Shown: in pieces, positions 47,661 through 59,415 of the stretch
Layout of the letters: every line of letters starts with the position of its first letter
Position numbering within the stretch: position 1 is the stretch's first letter
Assembly: GCF_032854445.1 (NCBI RefSeq)
Contig: NC_088303.1
Coordinates: 25,275,265-25,339,264, forward strand
DNA length: 64,000 nucleotides
From: Liolophura sinensis
Taxonomy: Eukaryota; Mollusca; Polyplacophora; Chitonida; Chitonidae
Direction: 5' to 3'
The notes under the pieces: generated by a model
The model's input: the letters and a program-made list of their open reading frames with translations, nothing else
Databases searched by the model: none
What the model was told of the DNA's origin: nothing
Position numbers and translations under genes: made by a program

Positions 47661-50600
47661 CAAATAGTGGGTGTAGATAACAAATCATTGGGCTGGGGTA
47701 AATTTTTGCCTGTAAGGGGGTTAAGCCTTTTTTTAAGATTAAGCTGATTATTAAATACTAGTAACGCCATTTTGTGTGGTCATTCCACTGGTTAGTTGTC
47801 AATTTTGTCCATGGGATATAAAAGTACAAGTAAGTTATGAATAGTTGGAGTCCTCGGCATGTGACCTGAAGGAAACTTGCTAATTTCAAAAGTAGAACTG
47901 TCAGTTGCTGTTTGTAGTTATCATTTAACAACCTGTAGTTTTTGTTTTTTTTTAAGTACATTTTTGCATCTGCATTTTGAAACCTATAATTGACTTAGCT
48001 ATGTAGTTTGGGCGTTCGAAGACGAAACAAAAATTCAATTGGATTTGGCTTTGTTAATGACTCTCACTTCTAATATTTATCATCACAGGTATTATGCAAC
48101 ATATATGTGTTATATTTTGTCTTATTATTTTATGTAGTTACATTTTATTTGCTGTTAATATCGCAATATAATGTATGGGGATGTAGACGGATCGAGAGAA
48201 AAATCGTACCCCTAAATGGACTTGTATAATGTAGATTTGCAAGTGTACCACAGAAGGAAAGTTATGTGGAAAAGACTTTCCGTTCGGCGGTAGCCTAATT
48301 TTTACATGACGGAGTGACTTCTGCCGAGAAGAATGGACGTTCTTACATCTACTTCTTGGTGGGTCACTTTTTCTATCTTCCTTACATGTAGTTCGTGCCA
48401 AGAACAGATTCGATCCATTTGGTGTCCGAAATTGTAAAATCTGACTGTCCGTTTGATGTCCTCGGATTCAATGAGTTTTGAGAAGTAGTGCCAGTCATTA
48501 AGCCAGGCTAGGCCAGGCCAGGCCAACTCATGGTTCTTATTCGGGTACTCCGACCGTTTTGACTAAGATTCTTTGAGAGCCCGTAATGCCCAGGAAGGAT
48601 TTGGATTTTCAGGGAGGTACTGAAATGGCGGGGTATTCTCTTCATATCTTTTGAACTGGATATTGGAAAGTCTATGCTTTGAGATTACAAATTTCCACAA
48701 ATGTTAGGATCTGTACAATCTAGTGCAGTTACAATCTTTAACAGGCGTTTTCAGGGTGTCTTGGACAACACGCGCACTGTGACACGCCTGAAGTATGACA
48801 CCAAAATTCCACTGTTTCACGTACGGCTCATATCGAAACCATCTTAAAACTCGTATCAAAACCCCAAATTTAGAGATTTTTTTCATTAATCATTCGTCTG
48901 TGGTTGTGGATTAGATTTTGTCTGGTTGCCCACTGGATTTTGTGGTTGCGCTTCAGATTTCGTTGGGACTTTGACGATACCATTTATCTGAAGACAATCG
49001 CCTTCTTCTAAGGTTTTTGAAACAAAATCGAAAGGTGTAGGTTATAAGGGTTGTGCGATTATTGGAAGCAGTAACCTAGGTTTAACCTAATTTTAGAAAG
49101 TCATCAACAAATCCGGTGCGTTTATTAACACTTCGTCTTTTCTCGTAGCTTGACATTACATTCGGGAAGAGCAACGGTGACACCAGTGGTTGCAACCTGG
49201 CCCTGGGGGCCGCAGTCATCAAAGCGTATTGCTTTGGCCAATGCCAAGAAGGCCAGGAATCCGTGGATATCATATCCATAACTTGCAGCTTCGGAAAGTC
49301 TCTGTTTTCAAATGCAAATGTAGTATGTACATCGATAGAAGAAAGTCCTATACTCGCTATACTGTCATTCTTTTGTGTATTCCATGCAGGTCTTCTAATG
49401 TATAAACGTACCTGGCCGCTAGCATATCGGCTGTTGTCGGTTATGTCCGGTTGTTTTCCCCGAAAATTTCTGGTTTCCACAACCCATAATCCCAACTGCG
49501 GTCGTAATTCTCGGAACATGTCACCTTGTAGTTAATTCCCACCTTTGTATTCTGTTTCATCGTATAGTACTGTGAGTACCCCTTAAAGAAAACTGGGAAA
49601 TTTAGGACAGGCCTATTTCAGTTAACTACCTTGTATGGAGTCGCACGGAGAATAAATATAATTTCATTCTATGGTACGGCTTCTTTGTTTCACTTTTTAA
49701 TTTTTATTTCCTGCTGTAAATTTAATTCGTGTTATTGGGTGATGTCTGGACTGCATAGTAAATATATGCAGTGTTATAAGTGTATTATAGAGTAACTCTG
49801 ACACGCTTTTAATGTGGAGATGAAACGTATGCCTTGGAAACCCGTATATATATATGGCTTCTGTTGACCCCAAAGGCAAACCGGTTTTACTCCGGCATGT
49901 AATATCAGAATGAAGGCAAGAAGGTCACAGTTTTGATGAAAAGACGCTTATGAAATGCACTCTACAAATAGTCACCGGGTTTAAACATTTTTGTATTTTA
50001 AAATGCGGCATCTGTTAAAAAAGTCTGTTGGGGTGTAATCAAGGGATTGCACTTTTTGCAACCTTGGCTTCTCAACCCTACGATATTTAGTGGGACAGGG
50101 TGTATATTGTCCCTTTACTGTTTACCGATACGCTCACTATCGACGCAGCATGATTTGGTGATAGAAATGGTGGCTTGTTCTATCTGCCTCACGCTCAACC
50201 TCTTCCTCTTCTCGAGATAATAAAGATCGCGAGATTTGACTAAAGCTCGTAATACACGACTGTTGCCTCTGGTTGTGAAATAAGGGCACAACTCACCTGG
50301 AACCAGTCTTCACGTGTATGCTTGTTACTGTGAAACACGTATGGACATCAGTGACTGGGACCAACTCTGCAACTTGAGTTTAGTCGCGTTTCAAGCTCTC
50401 GTGTATACCGAGCTGTTTATCACATTCTCGGCCTAGTGACTCGCGGATCGAAAATACGAATGCGGAGATGACAGTGAAAACCCCACGAAAGTGGTGATAA
50501 AACACGCTTATGCAGACCGCAAGGTATGACAAACGTCGTTTTCAGATTTCTCGGACAGGCTTAGCTTCATGTAATTCTCAATCCAGTCAACGTGGTAACT

Positions 50601-51965
50601 GAAAAATATATCTTGGAGTTCAGCATTAAAATCTCACACGCAGAGGGCGTTCCGCCATGGCTGGTACTTCTACCGTTCACATGGCTGGTGATTCTAGCGT
50701 GCCGACCACTGGTGCTTCCACCCTTGCGCAGTGGCTGTTACCTCTACCGTTCTGACGCTTCAACGGTTCTACCGTTCCCGTATTTGGTGGTTCTAGCTGT
50801 TGGCTGACGCATCACAGTATCTGACGGCATGGTCGGAGGCAGGCTCTTTAGCCTTTCAGCGGAAGATAATACACCTGCCGCTCTGATGGTTGATCATTGT
50901 TCAGCTATGGATGGTTCTTCTACTGTTCAAGTAGATGGTGCGGCCATTCACACTCCAACGAGGTTGACGAGTTGTCGAGGCCTTTCCCGACCCCCTTCGA
51001 TGTCCACTGAGTTTGCATGGATTGACAGATAGCACACGAAGCTTGTGTAGGGTTATACTCTTGGCGGTATAATAGTGTGAGTGTCGTGTTGTACGCTCCG
51101 ACGGCGTGAGTGAGGCAGCTCTTAAAATAAACTTCAATTCGAAAAGAAAAGCAATGTCGCTGAAATGAATGCAAGCCATTCAGTGTCAAAGAGACAGCCC
51201 CCCTCCCCCCTCCAAACACTTATTAAAATTACCATTTTTATTGAAACGGAAACATTCTCTGTTTTTTTTTGTTTGTTTTTGTTTTTGTTTTTTTTTTATT
51301 TGGCAAAAGTAGAAAGGCATAATTAGCTGGACTGCACACGCATGCATATTTACACCATGGTGCATTCTGTTATTATTAACACTAATCCACACACTAACTC
51401 ACCGTTTGTAAACTCTGACTTTAATCAGGGCGGGCTTTGAGGAATCAGCCCCTGGCTCGCTGCTACTTTGGAGCTCTTGACCGATGAATTCATGCGTTTG
51501 AATTGGGCTCTCGTGGCTTTATGTAAGATGATTGTCACATACCTTGCGAAGGACAATGGCACTCCGGCTCCCTTCACTATTCCTTCTCCTATGTTGTACC
51601 GCTGTAATATATTTGGAAAAATATCAATTAAATAAAAAAAGTAATCATTAGCTCTATAAAACTTCATGATCCCCAGGGCATTTTCTCCGCTCTTGACCAG
51701 TTATCAGTCATAGTGATAGCCAATACGTCGGAATTGTATATCACAGGGATCGTGTACAGCGTTTTAAACTTTTACTAAAATTACTTCAGTAAGATACAGT
51801 TTTATCATTTCGGAACCAAACAAAGCATTCAGAGCGATAGGAAGGAATAAGAAAAACAGAAGGTAAAGAACAAATGCCATTTCCATGTACATGTATACAC
51901 TCAGTGGTTTGCAAACCTGCAAAGTTTAGAACATCATCTCGTTAGAGGTTCATAATTTTAATGAC
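47661..51965. other. no established gene; one weak candidate exon and a degenerate repeat
   Basis: Near 49151 a T-rich tract and AG precede an open stretch with coding-like codons (LDITFGKSNGDTSGCNLALG and onward to about 49320). No partner exons were found. At about 50655-50950 variants of 'atggctggtncttctaccgttc' recur every 24-27 bp in decayed form. C-rich and T-rich runs lie at about 51198-51215 and 51261-51300. Confidence 0.4.
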
Positions 51966-52213
51966 ACCACCACGATGGTTAAATGGTTGCTTGGAGCGTG
52001 TGCTTATAGTCCTGAGACCTGAGTTTGGACTCGGGTCAGGTCATACCAAAGAATTTTAAAATGTGTACTTTTTGTGCCTCTCTTGGTGCTTGGCACTGAT
52101 GAGAGGTTAGACAGTATATAATATGACTCGGTGGGATGTCCTGTCTGGTGTCTTGCGGCTGACAGTTCAGTGCTGACAGCACTTTGGTGGCATGGACTCG
52201 CCCTTGCGAACAG
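51966..52213 (+). mobile_element. SINE-B, 3'-truncated
   Basis: The head ('ccacgatggttaaatggttg', 'gagtttggactcgggtcagg') and the body up to 'ggcatggactcgcccttgcg' are present. The copy then breaks into a different small repeat. Confidence 0.8.
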
Positions 52214-52303
52214 TACCCATCAGTGCACCTCCATGTTGGGACTGCTCCACGCTAAGACTGCTCCACGTTGGGACTGGTTGTCGCCAACATCAAACCAAAA
52301 TAC
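52214..52303 (+). repeat. small dispersed repeat with a 17-18 bp tandem core (copy 1)
   Basis: It reads from 'acccatcagtgcacctcc' through about three core units of 'gggactgctccacgctaa' type to 'gtcgccaacatcaaacc'. The complement of 57556-57628 has the same order with fewer core units. Confidence 0.75.
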
Positions 52304-53559
52304 ACTGTTGTGTATTTATGCATTAAATTTTGCTTAAACAAGTAAGCAATCGTTTATAGGTCATTAATTATGTATTCAATGTTACAGTTGCTCCTATGAT
52401 GCCTGAAACATATACCGCTAGAAAGCAAATCTCTAAAACCTAACTGGGACAAGTCTCTAAAAATACATGTTGGTCTTTCTTATAGCCTATATATACCCGC
52501 AAGCTATCTGCAAACTGGGGCTGGTTGTTCTTCATAAATGATCTGTTTGCCAACTATTTTCAATCAAGAATTGCCCCGCCTGCAGTCAAACTGGAATTAG
52601 ACTAATATACATTTAATTGTCTAAAATTTTGAAAGAAAAATATAACGCTCCATAAAAGCGTAGATAGTTGGTAAATCTGAAAAGTTCTGATCAATGGCAC
52701 TGTGGTGGGTGATGAAGGCTGCTGTTCCAGGTAACATATGTATACACTGTAAAAATGGTCCACACTGCCTTCGAGGTCTTCGCTGCACGTTAGTGCCGTA
52801 ACGCCGAGTTTTGATCATATAAACTTCCAAGCGGACAATTTCTCTAAAATCCCCGGCTCAAACCCTTACTTTTTTTTGCTGTCCACCAATTTTATTCTGC
52901 CCAGCATTCTCTTTTAAGAGGTGCATTCCCTGTAAGCAGAATGTTGGGTGGGATAAAATTTTCGCGGCCCATGACCTTGCCCGAAGTTGAAAAGAAAAAA
53001 AAAAACAATTCTAAACATAGCAGACGTTGATTTGAATTGTCTGATTCAAAGTTTAAATGGCTGGATTATTGTTGAAAGATGGTTTACCAATGCTGGCTTT
53101 GACACGTTACACTTCGGGCGTTTTATGGAATCGGTGGATAGTATTTTTGTATTGAAATTGTGCACGTGGAAGTCTGTATGATAGTTCAGCTTAGCTTTGG
53201 GCTATCTTCACAAGTAGTTGTATTCAGTTTATAGACAAATCTTAGCAGGAAGTATCTTCCCAATCAGTGGCAGCCCAGAAAACACTACGACCTTGGTTCA
53301 CAATTTTGTCAAATTTAAGATATTTATATAATTTAAATTTTGATTAAGCATCTTTAAGCGAGAGGAATGATAATAAAATTGAGAATAAAAATGTGAAAAA
53401 AAGCCAAAATGTTACCTCTGAAGGGATCTAGCATTCTTAGAGGCACAAAAAATCGTAGAGAGACCCATATGGAAACCGAGGTGAAGCCAAGATCAAACCA
53501 TCCAGAGTTGGATTAGAATCAACATGAGTGGCATAAATGGCCAGGGATAAAGAGCGTCC
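52304..53559. other. no gene recognised
   Basis: AT-rich spacer with short frames. Confidence 0.5.
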
Positions 53560-53603
53560 GATGGAAGTCTTTCAGTCAGCGGGGCGCAATAACCCAGGAG
53601 CCT
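53560..53603 (+). mobile_element. SINE-A, 5' part, split by the LTR element
   Basis: 'cagtcagcggggcgcaataa' and 'cccaggagcct' match the head. The sequence resumes at 55871 on the other side of the LTR element. Confidence 0.75.
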
Positions 53604-55870
53604 TGTTGTATTGTACATGTATATAAGGACAATTGTTATCGGGGTGTGTCCATGTGAATACCAATTATGTATTATATATTTATATTAATGTAAAGAATAA
53701 TTGTATGATTTTAAATCCATATGCACATATGAAATAAGTGTGCATGCACATATCGTTATCGGTAAGGTATTACATAAAAATATTGACGTAAAGAATTATT
53801 GTATGATTCTATATTCATAGGAACATGTGATTAAATTGTGGTATCAGTTAGGTATTACATGAATATATTAAAGTAAAGAATTATTGTATGTTCATATGCG
53901 TATTAAGTGGGTGTACACATATGAATTAATTGTGTATTTTTATATACCAATACGGTCTTATTTTTAACAGTTAAGATGTAGTAATAAGTGTGTATTATTT
54001 TATTATTCATGCTAAATGCGTAAGACTTATTAATATTGATTTATTAGGTACATTGTTGAAATCAGTTCAAGCCTGCAGGACTCGCCTTAATTTGGGTTTG
54101 TTTAATAATCAGTAGTCCTGTGGTTACCATGTCTAATCAGACGGTGATTAGAGACTAGGTCACCAAAGGGAACAAAACACAAGCGTAACCTGAAGGGACA
54201 CGACGTGGTTGACAACTGTTCTGTGTCTTTATAAGGACAGCCAGCACTGAACACTTTACTCACAAACTGGACTGCCCAATAAAGAGAAGAACTAACTTTC
54301 AACACGGTGTTTTCCCTTCGGATTATTATATGGAACACAACCACTGGTGGAGAACCCTAAAATATCTGGACCTCTGACGTCAAAACAAGGAATTACACCT
54401 CTGAACTTCGGTCCTATAGTGGTACGGAACAACAAAATTGTGCAACAACGACATGGATTAAATCAGCAACCAGCTCCAGAAGCGCGACGACAACGCAGAA
54501 TGCCAGGAGCTTGTATTTCTTTGAATAGATTTCGTGGCGATGGATCACAATGTGCTAAAAACTGGCTTGAAATGTTCGGTCAATACTGCGCATTTCACAA
54601 AATCGAAGAACATCAAAAATTGGCAACATTACTAAAGCATTCCCGAATCACACATACCAGTTACGGAAATGTTGTGATGATTCTCTTATCAAGTCATTAA
54701 TTAATGCTCAACGGCTCAAACCCTACATGGAACCACCGGGTAGCAAAATCCCTTTAGGCAAGAATTTCATGTGTCAAAATCGTCAGAGGCGTCGGCCTGA
54801 CAGGCTAAAATACTTCATGTAATTATTTGGAAGCCTGCGTAATCATTCAATGATAAATCAGTTCATGGATGTCTTATAATCCCCTTGTCACTATCGCTCC
54901 GACACTCCGTAACATACACCACTCGACACATTGTGTCGCAGTGCTCTCAGGACCGATCATCCTTTATGGTGTATATTACTTTCCCTAGCCCATTTTACAT
55001 GCCTTGACCCGTTTTTCCTTTTTCTTTCGTGGAATATTTGGTGTTGTTCGTATGCTGCTCATCGTCATTGGTTTACTGGTATCCAAATTTAGTCTTTCCG
55101 CAGGAATGACATCTACAAAAAACTAGGAAATAAAGCACAAATGCCATGTGAACGTTTCCTTTTATCCCATGCTGGGTTAACGTCACCTCTCGGTACTCAA
55201 ATGTTCCCCCTCCTCCCTCCCCCAGTTTTGACATTTGTAAGCAATCAGACACTATCCCACATGTCAGCTAAGCTTCTTAATATTCCAAATCAGTTAAATC
55301 TTACATGGCTCTAGGCATATTTTTTTCATGTACGTATTGATTGCCTTGTTAATTTGAAGGAGCAAATTACTTTAGCAGAGGAGGTAATGTTGTATTGTAC
55401 ATGCATATAAGGACAATTGTTATCGGAGTGTGCCCATGTGAATTATATTCTTATATTAATGTAAAGAATTATTGTATGATTTTAAATCCATATGCACATA
55501 TGAAATAAGTGTGCATGCACATATCAGTATCGGTAAGGTATTACATAAAAATATTGACGTAAAGAATTATTGTATGATTCTATATTCATAGGAACATGGG
55601 AAATTGTGGTATCAGTTAGGTATTACATGTATATAATCAGTAGTCCTGTGGTTACCATGTCTAATCAGACGGTGATTAGAGATTAGGTCACCAAAGGGAA
55701 CAAAACACAAGCGTAACCTGAAGGGACACGACGTGGTTGACAACTGTTCTGTGTCTTTATAAGGACAGCCAGCACTGAACACTTTACTCACAAACTGGAC
55801 TGCCCAATAAAGAGAAGAACTAACTTTCAACACGGTGTTTTCCCTTCAGATTATTATATGGAACACAACA
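53604..55870 (+). mobile_element. broken LTR retrotransposon, Gypsy/Metaviridae-like
   Basis: Two direct LTRs, 53604-54342 and 55388-55870, begin TGTTGTATTG and end near CACAACA. They are nearly identical where they align, and the second lacks a segment of roughly 250 bp. Four-base flanks 'gcct' (53600-53603) and 'tcct' (55871-55874) fit the 4-5 bp duplication of this family. The interior (54343-55387) starts with 'tggtggagaacc', a plausible primer-binding site, and has a gag-like stretch (about 54510-54660, with FRGDGSQCAKNWLEMF). A purine-rich tract precedes the second LTR. No pol was seen. It is a fossil, clearly incomplete. LTR similarity suggests a fairly young insertion. Confidence 0.85.
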
Positions 55871-56035
55871 TCCTCTCACAAATATGGTCGCTGTGAGTTC
55901 AAGTCGAGCCCATGTTGGATTCCTCCGGCCGTAGACTACGTCTGGCAGCAACCTGCGGATGGTTGTGTGTTTCCCCTGGGCTCTGCGTGGTTTCCTCCCA
56001 CCACAATGCTGGTCGCCATTGTGTAAGTGACACAT
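55871..56035 (+). mobile_element. SINE-A, 3' part, split by the LTR element
   Basis: It resumes at 'cctctcacaaatatggtcgc', continues through 'ggcagcaacctgcggatgg' to 'gtaagtgacacattgagagt'. With 53560-53603 it makes one SINE-A older than the LTR insertion. Confidence 0.85.
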
Positions 56036-56101
56036 TGAGAGTAGAGGATATTTTGAGAAAACTTTTGTCGACAGAATAAAACTGAATTTATTACATATTA
56101 T

Positions 56102-56257
56102 TATTTGATTTATTTCATTGGTGTTTTATGGCGTACTCAAGAATTTTTCACTAAAGGTGTGAGGACAGCGGGAAAAGCCCGGCGGAAACCCAGGGCCATC
56201 CGCAGGTTGCTAACACACATTCCCACGTACGATCGGAGAAGAAGCCAGCTTGGACGA
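56102..56257 (-). mobile_element. SINE-A, 5'-truncated
   Basis: The complement carries the 3' domain ('gtgaaaaattcttgagtacg') and body, ending before the tRNA head. Confidence 0.8.
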
Positions 56258-57555
56258 ATATAAACGGATATAAAGCCAATGTCCTCCATGCTGAATAATT
56301 TTTAAACGCAAATTTAATTACCAACAGCAATTCAGGATATATTAAGCTTGTTACAGTGATGAGCTGAATTGAAATACCGTCCATCATATGCTGCATTATT
56401 ATTGTATGGCGAATTTAACATTGTCAAAGGATACATGAAAGAGAACTCCAAAACGGAAAATATGGCTGTAAGGGAACAGTTATACCAAAAACAATTTAAA
56501 AGAAAATCTTTTTTTGAGGCATATTTAATGTTTTTTTTAACCATCCCTCTATTTCACCCCCACCCTTAATTCGGGCTCTTTTCCACACACATTTGTTTGA
56601 AAGTTATCACTGTTCACATGACCACTGCAGATTACTTTATTTATGGACTGACCCTTGGGCAATTTAGAAAACTGTAATTTAAGCGTCCGAAACGTCCCAA
56701 GAGCAAAGCTGCGTCGCTTTTTTTGTACTTTAATATCTTAAAGTACACAAACTAAACCGCATAATAAGAAATAAAAACCAACCCTTTCATAGAAACCTTA
56801 GTCTTCATATATATCATGCATACTCTATCTAACACAGAAAAGGAACTGCAGGAAAAATTTCAGCAGCCGAAGGGAAGCATATCGGCTTAATATAATAACA
56901 CATATACATAATGAGCTGAACATTAACGGTAGGTAGGTTAAGTATTTGTTTTTTTTTTAATGATGTTTACGATACCCGGGTACCAAAAAACTGATCACTG
57001 ATCAAAAATTGGGTTTTGTGAGAGTTTATATCTTTAACTTTACTATATTTAATTTCTAACTTTTCATGGTTTGGTAAACATTAATCACTCTCCACCGTGA
57101 ATTATGATACTGACATTAATATTTCGCTTGTGTTTGTAACTTATATTGGCTGTAACCATATCCATGCGCGGTTGGAGGGCCTACTGCATGTAAACCGTCT
57201 CGTCCACAGACAGGCCTACTACATATTTCCATAATATTGTAGTCCACGGTTAAATTGATCATGTTTCCAAGATTTTATTTTTTCTCAAAAAGGCCCACTT
57301 GTAGCTTAGCTCGTGTTTGGGGACTAGCGTATAGCTAGAGTTTTACTACTGCCAGCTTGTGTACAAACTGCGCGCGTCAAGTCTACACTACACATACACA
57401 GCTGGGAGACACAGGCCAGAAACAGCGCAGAAGACTTGTACCTTGATAAGAGACCTCCTTAGCATTAAAAAAAGCGTTAGAAACACCAAAAACTGCTTGG
57501 CACACTTTATAATAAACCACGGATTATAAAAAAAATAATGAACGAGCGATTTACA
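56258..57555. other. no gene recognised
   Basis: AT-rich spacer without a convincing exon. Confidence 0.5.
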
Positions 57556-57628
57556 GGTATTTGGTTTGATGTTGGCGGTAACTAGTCCCAGCGTGGAGCA
57601 GTCTCAGCGTGGAGGTACACTGATGAAC
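57556..57628 (-). repeat. small dispersed repeat with a 17-18 bp tandem core (copy 2)
   Basis: The complement reads 'catcagtgtacctccacgct', core units of 'gagactgctccacgctggg' type, then 'accgccaacatcaaacc', matching 52214-52303. A SINE-B 3' fragment follows directly. Confidence 0.75.
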
Positions 57629-57735
57629 CCTACTCCGCTCTGCCACAGGAAGACACAGAAGGCCTATATGTACAGAAACCGAATGACTCATAGCCGTCAC
57701 ATGACTGAAAAATTGTTTCATGCAACGTAAGACTC
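57629..57735 (+). mobile_element. SINE-B 3' fragment
   Basis: 'ctctgccacaggaagacaca' and 'cacatgactgaaaaattgtt' match the SINE-B body and 3' domain. The tail runs straight into a CATA microsatellite. Confidence 0.75.
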
Positions 57736-57808
57736 ATACATACATACATACATACATACATACATACATACATACATACATACATACATACATACGTAGA
57801 TACATACA
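57736..57808. repeat. (CATA)n microsatellite
   Basis: About 18 units of a 4-bp repeat, nearly pure, grown at the end of the SINE-B fragment. Confidence 0.97.
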
Positions 57809-58362
57809 TAATTTTAACGACGCTTTTTATTCCCAATTCGGAAAATTCTTCATGTATTCTCTTTTGTTAATGAGAACAAAATGCCCTTGCAAGATTACGT
57901 TACCCTGAAAGTCACATTTTCTCATCGAAAATAAACAGCATGCAAATGATTGGGTCACCGCAAGAACTTCGTAATTCACTAAAAAGGACTTACGTACTTC
58001 CACTTAAAGCTTGTCCATATGCGTTTAATTGAATTTTCTGGTATAGCACATGCTCGCAGAAAATCAATCTCTTAAGAAGCAATGTGAAATCTTTCTTGCT
58101 TAAAGTAATTCGGACCTGAGCTGTGTAGTGTGTTTGTTCATTCCTGACTTATTGACGATGTCTTGTAGACAAGCTGGTAAGAAACTACTCGGAACAAAAA
58201 CAACAGTAAATTCAACTGGAACCCAACCACCCACTTATTCAGTCCTCTCAGAAAATACGTGTTATCTCAACAAGATAATACGGGGCAGGTAATTATATTT
58301 TTCAAGTTGCTGCATGACACGAGCAATAAAGACCGATAAAGTAATTTCTTTCAGCATATGTC
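57809..58362. other. no gene recognised downstream of the sirtuin gene
   Basis: Spacer holding the sirtuin 3' untranslated region. 'gagcaataaagacc' near 58321 is on the opposite strand from the gene and is not its poly(A) signal. Confidence 0.5.
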
Positions 58363-59415
58363 TCATGAGGTACCGGGAATTAAATTTGCTTCATTGATGT
58401 ATTTGTCAATTTGTTCCAAAGCCTCAAGTGCAGTCATGCGTAGTGAAATATGTTTCCTATTATCTGGTACTTCCGGCTCAATTGGGTTTATCCTTACCAG
58501 TGTGCATAGATCTTTGTAATTCTCAGCCAGTTTGTCAGTAGTAGGTCTAACAGTGTCGACGGTAACACCGACTCCGATTTCAATCACGACAAACTTTTTT
58601 AGCCGACACGCCAAATTGTCTTTTACAAATCGGTGAAATTTGCCCTCCATATCTAGAATGTGTTCACTTATCCAATGATCGTCATTAAACAGCCTGATGT
58701 TTGGTCTAGCCGGCAGGGTTGTGGAAACGCAATGTTGACATTCTGCAAAGTTTCTCACTGTGGCATCGCTTTTATGTTTTATTACAATTTTCGTCGCCAA
58801 CAGAGGGGGATGTTGGCAGTTTTCTGTGGAACGCTGAACCAGTACTGACGGGAATGGCGGGAAAGCTCTTAAGCTGTCGGGATCTAAACGAATATCAAAA
58901 TCTGACGGAGTTGACAAAACCTCGGAGCTCTGTCTTGCATCCTGGCACTGGAGGAACTCTAAACTACCATGCCTCTCTACGACTCTGTCTGGTGCGAATC
59001 CAGCACGGATAAAATGGCGGTCTACATTACTGGTAAAGACAAAGTAGCCACATTCCATGGCGTCTGACCATTTTCTGAGAAGAAGGTATCCTTTATGAGG
59101 AGCTGAAGAACGATATAGCTTTAGTCGAGTGGCTATGAAACCCCAGGCCAAACTAGGATCCTCCCGAAATAACTCACTGTTACTCATCTCCGGTATTCCA
59201 CGTCCGATATCCTTGAGTTCCGGATGTGCTATCCAGAAATCCTCGTTTGTCCGGTAGGTGGGGATCCCGGAATCTGCCCCCAGTCCGGCACCTGCCATGA
59301 TGATTAACCCCTGGGCCTTGGTGATCGCCAGGGCAGCCCTACGGTGAGCGTCTTCGTCTCGTACCAGTTGGAAACGCTCGCGTGATATGTAGCTAATAGA
59401 CATGTTATATTGCAT
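58363..59415 (-). CDS. SIR2-family NAD-dependent deacylase, bacterial-type, intronless
   Basis: A single uninterrupted frame of 350 codons. The NAD-binding motif is GAGLGADSGIPTYR (about residues 42-55). FTSNVDRHFIRAGF replaces the usual TQNIDGLH..AG. The catalytic histidine is in VERHGSLEFLQC. A late Zn-type pair is CQHC; the partner pair is weak, with LQC but no second cysteine nearby. ARPNIRLFNDDHW, then VIEIGVGVTVDTVRP and LVRINPIEPEVPDNRKHISL, match the order ARPN..MF.DW, EIG.G..VPTVR and RINP.EP.VP..H.SL of bacterial SIR2 proteins as I remember them. About 30 residues before the CQHC pair look like an insertion. Sirtuins remove acyl groups from lysine using NAD+; the substrate is unknown. 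It lacks introns, unlike the other host genes here, so horizontal transfer or retroposition is possible. Confidence 0.88.
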   Translation of the reverse strand: MQYNMSISYISRERFQLVRDEDAHRRAALAITKAQGLIIMAGAGLGADSGIPTYRTNEDFWIAHPELKDIGRGIPEMSNSELFREDPSLAWGFIATRLKLYRSSAPHKGYLLLRKWSDAMECGYFVFTSNVDRHFIRAGFAPDRVVERHGSLEFLQCQDARQSSEVLSTPSDFDIRLDPDSLRAFPPFPSVLVQRSTENCQHPPLLATKIVIKHKSDATVRNFAECQHCVSTTLPARPNIRLFNDDHWISEHILDMEGKFHRFVKDNLACRLKKFVVIEIGVGVTVDTVRPTTDKLAENYKDLCTLVRINPIEPEVPDNRKHISLRMTALEALEQIDKYINEANLIPGTS

